From an uncultured Clostridium sp. (GTDB lineage Bacteria > Bacillota > Clostridia > TANB77 > CAG-508): a stretch of DNA of 53,194 nucleotides. Positions 35,985-44,160 of the stretch are shown piece by piece. The notes under the pieces were generated by a model. It saw only the letters and a program-made list of their open reading frames with translations, was not told the DNA's origin and searched no databases. The number at the start of each line of letters is the position of its first letter. Position 1 is the stretch's first letter. A program made the position numbers and the translations under genes. The DNA is taken from contig URYN01000011.1 of NCBI GenBank assembly GCA_900552135.1, positions 1 to 53,194 on the forward strand. The letters are read 5' to 3'.

Positions 35985-36620
35985 ATGGCAACATATATTA
36001 TAGTTGCAATTATCGCATATTTATTAGGAAGTATTAGTTTCTCTGTTATATTCAGTGAGAAATTAGCAGGATTCGATGTTAGGAAAAAGGGAAGCGGAAA
36101 TGCAGGAACTACAAATGTATTAAGAACAGTTGGCAAAAAGGCAGCCATACTAACATTAGTTTGCGACTGTTTAAAAGGAGTTATTGCAGTTCTAATCGCA
36201 TATGTAGCAGGAGCAATTATTAAAGGATTAGACAGAAGTCTTTTACTTCAACTTGCAGGAATATTCGTTGTATTAGGACATACATTCCCAGTATTTTTCA
36301 AATTCAAAGGAGGAAAGGGAGTAGCAACTTCTTTAGGAGTATTACTTATAATAAATTGGCAGATTGGACTTATATGCTTGGTATTTGCTTTATTATTAAT
36401 GGCACTTACAAGAATGGTATCACTTGGTTCTATATCAGCAGCAATTTTATACCCAGTACTTACTTTATTTATAAAGGCTCATTATTTACCAGGGGCAGAA
36501 GGAAGTTATTTTGTATTTGCAGTAATACTTGCAGTTATGGTCGTATTCAACCACAGAGAGAATGTTAAGAGATTACTAGAAGGAAAAGAAAATAAACTAA
36601 GTTTCAAAAATACAAAATAG
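35985..36620 (+). CDS. plsY: Glycerol-3-phosphate acyltransferase PlsY
   Basis: 211 aa from the ATG at 35985, with AAAAGGAGAG 8 nt upstream; a GTG at 35976 lies in that site. Five to six membrane helices. Conserved cytoplasmic loops are GSISFSVIFSEK, KGSGNAGTTNVLRTVG and FKGGKGVAT, the three PlsY motifs. It transfers acyl groups from acyl phosphate to glycerol-3-phosphate, the first step of phospholipid synthesis. No plsX is in the window. It is paired with gpsA, which makes its acceptor. Confidence 0.95.
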   Translation: MATYIIVAIIAYLLGSISFSVIFSEKLAGFDVRKKGSGNAGTTNVLRTVGKKAAILTLVCDCLKGVIAVLIAYVAGAIIKGLDRSLLLQLAGIFVVLGHTFPVFFKFKGGKGVATSLGVLLIINWQIGLICLVFALLLMALTRMVSLGSISAAILYPVLTLFIKAHYLPGAEGSYFVFAVILAVMVVFNHRENVKRLLEGKENKLSFKNTK

Positions 36621-36632
36621 AAAAGAAAAATA

Positions 36633-36668
36633 AATCATGCCTTAAATTAAAATAAGGCATGATATTTA
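36633..36668 (+). terminator. Hairpin between plsY and gpsA
   Basis: ATCATGCCTTA pairs with TAAGGCATGAT, followed by only a short T run (ATTTAT). Probably a partial terminator or processing site. Confidence 0.55.
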
Positions 36669-36761
36669 TAATTAAGCATTAAAAAAATATAAATCAATGC
36701 TATGAACTGTAAAATTGTAAAAGAAAAATATATAAAAAACGATAGGAGAAAGGAATTTATT

Positions 36762-37745
36762 ATGAAAAACATTGCGATAATTGGAAGCGGAACATGGGGA
36801 GTTGCATTGTCAATACATTTAGCAAATAATGGACACCATGTAAAAATATGGTCATTTACTCAGGAAGAAACAGATGCAATAAACAATGATAGAAAATGCA
36901 AATTTTTGCCTGATGCTACAATTCCGGATGGAGTAGAATGTTTTACAAACATGGAAGAAGTAATTAATGGAAGTGATTTAATACTACATGTAACTCCATC
37001 AAAATTTGTAAGATCAACAATTAAAAAATATGAACAGTATGTAACAAATCAGCCAATAATAATGTGTGCAAAGGGATTTGAAGAAACAACTTTAAGTACA
37101 TTAAGCCAAGTAATAGAAGAAGAACTTCCAAACTCAGAATATGGAATATTTTCAGGACCAAGTCATGCAGAGGAAGTTTCACTAGGAATACCAACAGCAA
37201 TAGTAATTGCGTCAAAATCAAAAGAAGTGCAAGAATTAGTTCAAAATACTTTTATGAATGAGAAAATGAGAGTGTACACTTCTGATGATGTAATTGGTGT
37301 TGAATTAGGTGGAGCACTAAAAAACATAATAGCTTTTTGTGCTGGAATTGCCACAGAAATAAATCTTGGAGATAACAGCTTTGCAGCACTTATAACAAGA
37401 GGATTAGTTGAAATAACAAGACTCGGAGAGGCAATGGGCGGAAAACACGACACCTTCTATGGTTTATCTGGGCTAGGAGACCTAATTGTAACATGTATGA
37501 GTGAACATTCAAGAAATAGAAGAGCCGGCAGATTAATTGGAAAAGGCTACACAGTTGAGCAAGCAAGAGCTGAAATAGGAATGGTAATAGAAAGCATAGA
37601 CAACATAGATGTTGCTTATAAGTTATCTAAAAAGTACAATATAGAAATGCCAATAGTAAATGCGGTTTATGATGTGCTTTACAATAAGCTAAATCCAAGA
37701 GATGCAGTAAAAATGCTGATGACAAGAAAAAGAAAGAGCGAATAG
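36762..37745 (+). CDS. gpsA: Glycerol-3-phosphate dehydrogenase [NAD(P)+]
   Basis: 327 aa from the ATG at 36762, which follows AGGAGAAAGG and aligns with the family N-terminus MKNIAIIGSGTWG. Translation from an ATG 60 nt upstream would add a 20-residue basic extension without family support. The Rossmann motif GSGTWG is at 8-13; the catalytic region shows GGALKNIIAF with the key Lys, and HDTFYGLSGLGDLIVTC. It makes sn-glycerol-3-phosphate for PlsY. Confidence 0.95.
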   Translation: MKNIAIIGSGTWGVALSIHLANNGHHVKIWSFTQEETDAINNDRKCKFLPDATIPDGVECFTNMEEVINGSDLILHVTPSKFVRSTIKKYEQYVTNQPIIMCAKGFEETTLSTLSQVIEEELPNSEYGIFSGPSHAEEVSLGIPTAIVIASKSKEVQELVQNTFMNEKMRVYTSDDVIGVELGGALKNIIAFCAGIATEINLGDNSFAALITRGLVEITRLGEAMGGKHDTFYGLSGLGDLIVTCMSEHSRNRRAGRLIGKGYTVEQARAEIGMVIESIDNIDVAYKLSKKYNIEMPIVNAVYDVLYNKLNPRDAVKMLMTRKRKSE

Positions 37746-37842
37746 AGAATGTATAGATTTGAATATTTGCTAAAGTCATAAGTATTGAAATAAATTTTGT
37801 AGCACAATAAAATGTAAAAAGATTAAATCAATACAAATTAGT

Positions 37843-38160
37843 CTAATACGGAAACCTTTCATATAAATACCTAATAATGCTATCTGCGTTATTAGGTGTT
37901 ATTTTTATAAATACACCTTTATCAAGGCAAATCCACATAACAATATTGAAATCCTCATTATTATCCGCAAAAACGCCAAGTAGTGTCGCAATTTCAATAG
38001 GATTTTCATACTCTTTTTCCCATTCTAAAGAATGAAGAAAAACATTTAAATTAGAAATATTCTTCAATTTATTATCAGAATTTTTGTAAAATTTTGAAAG
38101 AAAATTAAAAATCTCACCATCTTTATTACTATAAAATCTTACAATAGGATACATCTGCAA
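37843..38160 (-). CDS. Small protein of unknown function, possibly with a frameshifted start
   Basis: Up to 105 aa (TTG start) or 103 aa (ATG two codons on), ending IIRYLYERFPY; not recognised. No ribosome site is near either start. A strong AAAAAGGAGG lies at 38188-38197 (plus coordinates) with an ATG 5 nt on (38180-38182), but that frame is offset by one base and stops after 17 codons. Either the gene has lost one base near its start, or the true start is poorly initiated. The only gene on the minus strand between gpsA and rnpB. Confidence 0.5.
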   Translation of the reverse strand: MQMYPIVRFYSNKDGEIFNFLSKFYKNSDNKLKNISNLNVFLHSLEWEKEYENPIEIATLLGVFADNNEDFNIVMWICLDKGVFIKITPNNADSIIRYLYERFPY

Positions 38161-38318
38161 ATATAATATGACAAAATGTCATACATGCCTCCTTTTTAAT
38201 AATATCATCTTAATTATTTCTTTATAAAATTTAGTATGAAAAAATTCAAATTTTATATACATAGAATAATTTGTAAATAATTTGACAAAATAATTAATAA
38301 AAGGAGTATACAAATTTT

Positions 38319-39272
38319 ATGAAAAGAGGAAAATGGAAAAAATATTTAATCATTGCAGGAATTGCAATAGTAGTGATAATCATAGCCATTGTTGGTATAA
38401 GAAAAATAATGAACAATAACACAAAAGAGTCATCGATTAATAAAAAAATAAATAATGAATTAGACTATTTAGGAACAACAACACTATCAATGATAAATAG
38501 CTTGAACAATTTGAATTTAGAAGATGTAGTAAAAGTAAGACAAACATCAACAAACAGTGGAGACAATTCTCAAAATAATGCAAACAGTTCATCGGGAGAT
38601 GAGGGAAAAAATAATAGCAAGACATCAGATTCACAACAGCAAGAAGACTCGAGTTCTAATTCAAAAACAGATGAAACAAGTAGTACAGGAACCGATACGA
38701 AGAATACAAAGAGCTTCTCCCTTGATGACAACTCTATATTACTAAGAGATAATACGAATGTCGATTGGAGTGCACTAGAAAGTGAAGCAGAAAATTTATT
38801 TACAGCCTGGTCAACAATTATATTAGATTTAAATTCGCTAAGTATATCGAATGAAGATATATTAGCATACAATAGCAATCTGGATTCATTACTAAAAGCG
38901 TTAAAAGACAATGATAAAGCAAATTCAGCAATTAGTCTTGCAAACTTATATAGCTTAAACTCAAAATATATAAACGAATCAAGTAAGAATGATGAAAGCA
39001 AGAAATTAGCGTATATCAAATCAAATGTCATTTCTGCATATTCTTTAGTGACTGCAGAAAAATGGGAGCAAGTAAACCAACTATTAGATCAAGCAGAAAA
39101 AGGATTACTAGATGTAATAAACACATCTGGTAACACAGAAGAAAGGAAACAAACAAAAATCAACAAATCGTATGTGATGCTAAAAGAACTAATAAAAACC
39201 AGCAATGAAAAAAATGCAGAAATATTCTATTTAAAATATATAAACTTAATAAAAGAGTTGAACAACATTTAG
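38319..39272 (+). CDS. Membrane-anchored extracellular protein with Ser/Asn-rich linker, unknown function
   Basis: 317 aa. A basic N-terminus and one membrane helix (about 10-27) point to a signal anchor with the rest outside. Residues about 80-130 form a Ser/Thr/Asn/Asp/Gln-rich disordered linker. The C-terminal domain (about 140-317) is predicted all-helical, with a TPR-like look (NSAISLANLYSLNSKYI, VNQLLDQAEKGL), but no family is recognised. AAAGGAG precedes the start. Confidence 0.65.
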   Translation: MKRGKWKKYLIIAGIAIVVIIIAIVGIRKIMNNNTKESSINKKINNELDYLGTTTLSMINSLNNLNLEDVVKVRQTSTNSGDNSQNNANSSSGDEGKNNSKTSDSQQQEDSSSNSKTDETSSTGTDTKNTKSFSLDDNSILLRDNTNVDWSALESEAENLFTAWSTIILDLNSLSISNEDILAYNSNLDSLLKALKDNDKANSAISLANLYSLNSKYINESSKNDESKKLAYIKSNVISAYSLVTAEKWEQVNQLLDQAEKGLLDVINTSGNTEERKQTKINKSYVMLKELIKTSNEKNAEIFYLKYINLIKELNNI

Positions 39273-39413
39273 ATAACTAATTTTCAAGTAAAAGGCTAAA
39301 TCTGATTTGTGTAAGAAAAATCAATGTTCAGCGAAAAGATAAATTTAATTATCAAAAGTAAACACAATTTGCACGAAAAACGCAAATTAATCCGTTTTTT
39401 ATAGATCTTAATA

Positions 39414-39442
39414 TTGATTATTCCTTAAAATTAGTGTAAAAT
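39414..39442 (+). promoter_or_regulatory. Promoter of rnpB
   Basis: TTGATT (39414-39419), a 17-nt spacer and TAAAAT (39437-39442), about 10 bp before the predicted RNA 5' end. Confidence 0.65.
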
Positions 39443-39451
39443 AAGTAATAG

Positions 39452-39828
39452 AGTAAATTAAACGGTCGCGTACTGCAAAGCCGAAAGGTAGCATACGAGG
39501 AAAGTCCGGGCTCCACAGAGCAATGATGCTGGATAACGTCCAGTGAGGGTAACCTTAAGGAAAGTGCAACAGAAAACAACCGCCACATAAGGCTCCCTCA
39601 AGGCTTGGCTTTGAGAGAAATCTTATGCGGTAAGGGTGAAAAGGCGAGGTAAGAGCTCACCGCTTTTATGGTGACATAAAGGGTCAGTGTAAACCCCATC
39701 TGGAGCAACACCGAGACAAGAAGGCTAAGACTGCTCGTCATCTTCTTAATTTGGTGGCTTGAGGCATATAGTAATATATGTACTAGATAAATGACCGTTC
39801 TAGACAGAACCCGGCTTATAGATTTACT
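39452..39828 (+). ncRNA. rnpB: RNase P RNA
   Basis: The catalytic RNA for tRNA 5' maturation. Conserved blocks appear in order: GAGGAAAGTCCGGGCTCC (P4 5' side), GAGGGTAACC, GTGCAACAGAAA, AGGGTGAAA, GAGGTAAGAGCTCACCGC, and near the 3' end GACAGAACCCGGCTTATAG (P4 3' side). Ends are set by P1 pairing of AGTAAAT (39452-39458) with ATTTACT (39822-39828). A helix of AAGGCTTGGC-type loops and the AGGCTAAGACTGCTC segment are consistent with a bacterial RNase P RNA of about 377 nt. Confidence 0.96.
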
Positions 39829-39842
39829 TTTAATAAATAATT

Positions 39843-39877
39843 ATATGGTATGTGTGAATGAACATACTGTATTTTTT
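39843..39877 (+). terminator. rnpB terminator
   Basis: An 11-bp stem, ATATGGTATGT with ACATACTGTAT (two G-T pairs), followed by T7. Confidence 0.8.
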
Positions 39878-40016
39878 TATGCATAATATCAAAACAATAA
39901 AAACATTACATAGAACATAAATTGCCAGTCAAATAAAAATGAATAATTAAAAGAAAAGTTAAATGAATTTCTGTAGAATAACGCCAGTTACGCCTTTAAA
40001 CCAAAGTAGTTAAGTA

Positions 40017-40046
40017 TTGAAAAAATAGGCTTGTTTATGCTATAAT
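40017..40046 (+). promoter_or_regulatory. Promoter of the orphan gene at 40119
   Basis: TTGAAA (40017-40022), an 18-nt spacer and TATAAT (40041-40046). Confidence 0.6.
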
Positions 40047-40118
40047 ATATAATGTTCAACCGTAAAAACCTCAGTTTCTAATGCCAGCTTAGAAACGCAA
40101 TATACAAAGGAGAAAGTT

Positions 40119-40625
40119 ATGCTTACAATCATTATTGCAATCATTTTGGCTATTGGCTTACTAACATTTTGTGTCGATCATGGTATTTTGGAAAAGTCTG
40201 TGAACTTAATTTGTTCAGCTATAATTGTATTGGGTATCGCCATTGGTGTAGTTATACCTGTAAACGGTTACACCGAGTGGGAGTTAACCGAAGAAACTGA
40301 ACTTGTAACTCTTTCAAACGGTCTAGCTTCTGGCGGAACAGGAGGAATATTTTATGTATCGCTTTCGGCTGACAATTCGTACACATACCGGTATGAAATT
40401 GACTCGGAATTTGGCACAGAAATAGGCAAAACTTATAAAACCCAAACACTCGTTGGAGAAGATGTAGAGGAAGTAGAAGATCCAAATTGTGAAAAAGCCG
40501 TTGTTAGAGTATATGAAAGGGAAGGCAAGAAGACACTGTGGACTTTGGCTTTGGGGACGAAGGAAACGAAGTACGTTTTCTACGTCCCGGAAGGAACAAT
40601 TTCAAAGGAGGTAAAACTTAAATAA
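40119..40625 (+). CDS. Two-helix membrane protein of unknown function (orphan, GC-shifted)
   Basis: 168 aa. Two hydrophobic segments (about 2-18 and 27-49) are followed by a soluble domain of about 115 residues, probably beta-rich and extracellular (TYRYEIDSEFG, VVRVYEREGKKTLWTLALG, YVFYVPEG). Family not recognised. Base and codon use are richer in G+C than in the neighbours. It has its own promoter, AAGGAG and a very strong terminator, as do the orphan genes at 16375 and 46623. Confidence 0.65.
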   Translation: MLTIIIAIILAIGLLTFCVDHGILEKSVNLICSAIIVLGIAIGVVIPVNGYTEWELTEETELVTLSNGLASGGTGGIFYVSLSADNSYTYRYEIDSEFGTEIGKTYKTQTLVGEDVEEVEDPNCEKAVVRVYEREGKKTLWTLALGTKETKYVFYVPEGTISKEVKLK

Positions 40626-40644
40626 TTAGGTAAGTTTAGCTGGC

Positions 40645-40680
40645 AATAGAGTAAACGCTTCGGCGTTTACTCTATTTTTA
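40645..40680 (+). terminator. Strong terminator of the 40119 gene
   Basis: A perfect 14-bp stem (40645-40658 with 40663-40676) closed by a TTCG tetraloop and ending in a T-rich tail. It may also serve the opposing gene. Confidence 0.92.
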
Positions 40681-40804
40681 GTGCAACTTGATATTATTCA
40701 TGAAGAAAATAAGAGTGGTTAAAAAATGGTATTAGTTGATTTTAATAATGCAACCCAAAAGTAGGAAGAAAAACATGTTTTAAAAATAGCATTAGTTCTA
40801 ATAA

Positions 40805-41695
40805 TTAATTTAATAAAAGCTTCATGTCGTCTGGAATAGGTGCAATAAACTCCAGTTGTTTATTTGTAATTGGGTGAATAAATTCAACTTTATAAGCATG
40901 TAAAGCCTGTCTATTAATCAAATTAGACTCTTTACCATATAAACTATCACCAAGTATTGGGTGACCTATATAAGCTGTATGAACACGAATTTGGTGTGTT
41001 CTGCCTGTTTCTAGGTTTATGAATAACTCCGAATAGGAAATATCGCTATTACAAAATTCATTTAAAACTCTATAATGAGTAATAGCTTCTTGACCGTCAT
41101 CTCGAACGCATCTCTCAATAATGCTATCATTTTTTCTTCCAATTGAAGCATTGATAGTTCCGTCTTTTTTATCAAAAATGCCAGTACAAATTGCAATATA
41201 CTCTTTCTTAAACAATCCTTTTTGCATTTCATTTGAAAGAACACTGTGTACATATTCATTTTTAGCAAATATTACTACTCCAGAAGTGTCAGAATCAAGT
41301 CTATTCACAGGCCTAATTTTTCTTTTTAAATTTATGTTATCGAAGTAATACTTTACACCATTAGATAAAGTATTTTCAAAGTGTCTCATGGATGGGTGAA
41401 TAGCAACCCCAGCAGGCTTATTAAGAACAAGAATAGCATCATCTTCATAAATTATATTTAAATTCATTTTAGAAGGGACAATATTGCTGTTTTCTTCGTC
41501 AAAATCTAAATCAACAATAATCGTGTCACCTACCATTAATTCGTGGTCTAAATAAGTATTCTCAGCATTTACAAATATATGATTCTTACGTTTTAACTTT
41601 AATCGTAAAACATAAGAAATTTTAAATTGACTATCTAATACTTGTCTTAAAGTTTTATAATTATCATTTTCTTGTTTTATATATTTTAGTATCAT
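40805..41695 (-). CDS. RluD/RluA-family 23S rRNA or tRNA pseudouridine synthase
   Basis: 296 aa. An N-terminal S4-like RNA-binding segment (about 10-70) precedes the catalytic domain. Its signature is RPVNRLDSDTSGVVIFAKN, with the catalytic Asp in RLDxxTSG. The second conserved block is GRTHQIRVHTAYIGHPILGD. It isomerises uridine to pseudouridine in RNA; the exact target cannot be assigned. AAGGAG precedes the start on the minus strand. Several RluA-type paralogues are usual per genome, so no symbol is given. Confidence 0.92.
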   Translation of the reverse strand: MILKYIKQENDNYKTLRQVLDSQFKISYVLRLKLKRKNHIFVNAENTYLDHELMVGDTIIVDLDFDEENSNIVPSKMNLNIIYEDDAILVLNKPAGVAIHPSMRHFENTLSNGVKYYFDNINLKRKIRPVNRLDSDTSGVVIFAKNEYVHSVLSNEMQKGLFKKEYIAICTGIFDKKDGTINASIGRKNDSIIERCVRDDGQEAITHYRVLNEFCNSDISYSELFINLETGRTHQIRVHTAYIGHPILGDSLYGKESNLINRQALHAYKVEFIHPITNKQLEFIAPIPDDMKLLLN

Positions 41696-41783
41696 TATTT
41701 TCTCCTTGAAAATATTATAATTGGAAGATTGAAAAATTGCAAATTTTATTAAAGAAAAGTATATTTTTATGTAATTTTTCTCT

Positions 41784-41812
41784 TGTACTTTATTCGATTT
41801 GAATATATAATA
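41784..41812 (+). promoter_or_regulatory. Promoter of the pta-ackA unit
   Basis: TTGTAC (41784-41789), a 17-nt spacer and TATAAT (41807-41812). Confidence 0.7.
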
Positions 41813-41853
41813 TAGATGTCAAAAGTTAAGTACTAATAGGAGGAAAAATAAAT

Positions 41854-42861
41854 ATGACATTTATAGAAAAGATAAAAACTCAAGCAAAGCAAGATATTAA
41901 AACTATTGTACTTCCAGAGAGCGAAGATATACGTACTCTAGAAGCAACAGAAATAGTTCTAAAGGAAGGCTTTGCTAATATTATTTTAATAGGAAATCCA
42001 CAGGAAATAAAAGATTTAGCCGAAAAAAATAATATAAATTTAGATGGCGCTCAAATTATAAATCCTGCTACATTCGAAGGATTTAGTAGATATGCAAATG
42101 ATTTGTATGAACTTAGAAAAAATAAGGGAATGACTCTAGATCAAGCAAAAGAAATATTAAAAACTAATAATAGATATTTTGCTACAATGATGGTCAAAGA
42201 AAAAGAAGCTGATGGATTTGTATCTGGTGCATGTCATCCAACTTCAGATACCTTAAGACCTGCACTTCAAATTTTAAAGGCTGCACCAGGAACAAAACTT
42301 GTATCTGCATTTTTTGTAATGGTATTGCCAGATAAAGGATTCGGAGAAGACGGAGTATTTATATTTGCAGATTCAGGTTTAAACGAATATCCAGATGCAG
42401 ATGCTCTATCTGAAATTGCTATTTCGTCAGCCGAGAGTTTTAAAGAATTAATTGGCGGAGAACCAAGAGTTGCAATGCTTTCATATTCAACACATGGAAG
42501 TGCACATTCTCCATTAACAGACAAAGTTATAGAAGCAACAAAATTATTAAAAGAAAAAGCTCCAGAATTAATATGCGATGGAGAAATTCAGCTTGATGCT
42601 GCTATTATTCCAGAGGTTGCTGAGAGAAAGGCTCCTGATAGCCCACTAAAAGGCCATGCAAATATATTGATATTCCCAGATTTGGACGCTGGAAACATTG
42701 GATATAAACTAACACAAAGGTTCGGACACGCAGAAGCATATGGACCTTTATGCCAAGGTGTTTCAAGAGCAGTAAACGATTTATCAAGAGGATGCTCAAG
42801 CCAAGACATTGCTGGAGTTGTAGCAATAACAGCAGTACAGGCACAAAAAATAACCCAATAG
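41854..42861 (+). CDS. pta: Phosphate acetyltransferase
   Basis: 335 aa, the short single-domain class without the N-terminal regulatory part. Conserved blocks include LPESEDIRTLEA, the GFVSGACHPTSDTLRPALQI region, FADSGLNEYPDADALSEIA, MLSYSTHGSA and the C-terminal LIFPDLDAGNIGYKL. It interconverts acetyl-CoA and acetyl phosphate. The start follows AGGAGG. Its last codons and stop (ITQ-stop) lie inside a palindromic intergenic repeat, so the C-terminus was altered or set by that element. Confidence 0.95.
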   Translation: MTFIEKIKTQAKQDIKTIVLPESEDIRTLEATEIVLKEGFANIILIGNPQEIKDLAEKNNINLDGAQIINPATFEGFSRYANDLYELRKNKGMTLDQAKEILKTNNRYFATMMVKEKEADGFVSGACHPTSDTLRPALQILKAAPGTKLVSAFFVMVLPDKGFGEDGVFIFADSGLNEYPDADALSEIAISSAESFKELIGGEPRVAMLSYSTHGSAHSPLTDKVIEATKLLKEKAPELICDGEIQLDAAIIPEVAERKAPDSPLKGHANILIFPDLDAGNIGYKLTQRFGHAEAYGPLCQGVSRAVNDLSRGCSSQDIAGVVAITAVQAQKITQ

Positions 42862-42884
42862 GGACGCCCCTTTTTGGGCGAAAA
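42854..42884 (-). repeat. Palindromic intergenic repeat, family A, copy 4 (inverted), at the pta 3' end
   Basis: CCCAATAGGGACGCCCC followed by TTTTTGGGCGAAAA is the reverse complement of copies 1 and 3. The pta stop codon (TAG, 42859-42861) lies within it. Confidence 0.78.
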
Positions 42885-42924
42885 TCTTATAAAAGATTGT
42901 GAAATAACGAAATGGAGGTAATTT

Positions 42925-44118
42925 ATGAAAATTTTAGTTTTAAACTGTGGCAGTTCTTCTCTTAAATATCAACTTATAGATATGGAGAATGAAAATGTAA
43001 TTGCAAAAGGTTATTTTGAAAGAATAGGTAGTTATGATTCGTTTGTAACACACAAAGTAAATGGTGAAAAATACAGATATGATGTAATTGCCAGAGACCA
43101 CGGCGAGGCTATCAAATTCGTTCTAAAACAATTTACTGATGAAAAATATCCTGTAATAAAAAGTTTAGATGAAATTTCTGCAATCGGTCACAGAGTTGTG
43201 CACGGTGGAGAAAGATTTCAAAAGTCTTGTATAATAGACGAAGATGTAAAGAAAGGAATAGAAGATGCTGTTAGATTTGCTCCTCTTCATAATCCAGCTC
43301 ATTTGCAAGGAATAAAAGCTTGCGAAGTTAATTTACCAGGTAAACCAAATGTTGCTGTATTTGATACGGCATTTCATCAGACTTTGAACAAAGAACAATA
43401 TCTATATCCAATTCCTTATGAATATTATGAAAGATACGGAATCAGAAAGTACGGATTCCATGGAACATCTCATAAATATGTTTCATTAGAAATTTCAAAA
43501 TTACTTGGCAAACCAATAGAAGAGTTAAAAATAATAAACTGTCATATTGGTCAAGGTGTAAGTTTGTGTGCTATTCAAAACGGCGTAAGTGTAGATACAA
43601 CAATGGGACTTACACCATTAGGTGGAGTGGCAATGGGTTCTCGTTCAGGTGATTTAGACCCATCTGTAGTAACATATTTAATGTCTAAGGAAAATATGAA
43701 TCCTGCTCAAATCGATGAGATATTAAATAAGCGTTCTGGACTATTAGCACTTTCTGGAATATCTTCAGACAATAGAGATGTAGAAAGAGCAATAGCTCAA
43801 GGTGACGAAAGAGCTATTTCAGCATTAAAAGAATATGACTTCATAATAGCACAATACATTGCTAAAATGGCTGTTACAATGAATGGAGTAGATGTAATAA
43901 CATTTACAGCAGGAGTAGGGGAGAAAGGACCTTTATCAAGAGCTGGAATATGTAGCCATTTAACATTCATGGGAGTCCTACTAGATGAAGAAAAAAATAA
44001 ATCTGTTAGAGACGAAGAAAAAGAAATATCAAGCGAAAATTCAAAAGTAAAAGTTTGGGTAGTTCCAACAAACGAAGAGTTAATGATAGCAAGAGAAACA
44101 ATGGAACTAGTAAAATAA
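42925..44118 (+). CDS. ackA: Acetate kinase (copy 1, canonical)
   Basis: 397 aa, ASKHA fold. Conserved sites are all present: NCGSSSLKY (7-15), GHRVVHGGE with Arg90, FDTAFHQT, KYGFHGTSHKYV, the phosphate loop region SRSGDLDPS and the terminal NEELMIARET. It makes ATP and acetate from acetyl phosphate supplied by Pta. GGAGG precedes the start. Confidence 0.95.
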   Translation: MKILVLNCGSSSLKYQLIDMENENVIAKGYFERIGSYDSFVTHKVNGEKYRYDVIARDHGEAIKFVLKQFTDEKYPVIKSLDEISAIGHRVVHGGERFQKSCIIDEDVKKGIEDAVRFAPLHNPAHLQGIKACEVNLPGKPNVAVFDTAFHQTLNKEQYLYPIPYEYYERYGIRKYGFHGTSHKYVSLEISKLLGKPIEELKIINCHIGQGVSLCAIQNGVSVDTTMGLTPLGGVAMGSRSGDLDPSVVTYLMSKENMNPAQIDEILNKRSGLLALSGISSDNRDVERAIAQGDERAISALKEYDFIIAQYIAKMAVTMNGVDVITFTAGVGEKGPLSRAGICSHLTFMGVLLDEEKNKSVRDEEKEISSENSKVKVWVVPTNEELMIARETMELVK

Positions 44119-44126
44119 ATATTAAC

Positions 44127-44148
44127 TTCGCCCAATAGGGACGAAAAG
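44127..44148 (+). repeat. Palindromic intergenic repeat, family A, copy 5 (internally deleted), between the acetate kinases
   Basis: TTCGCCCAATAGGGACGAAAAG keeps the ends of the family but lacks the central CCCC-TTTTT-GGG part. It lies immediately before the ribosome site of the second acetate kinase. Confidence 0.6.
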
Positions 44149-44160
44149 AAAGGACAAAAA

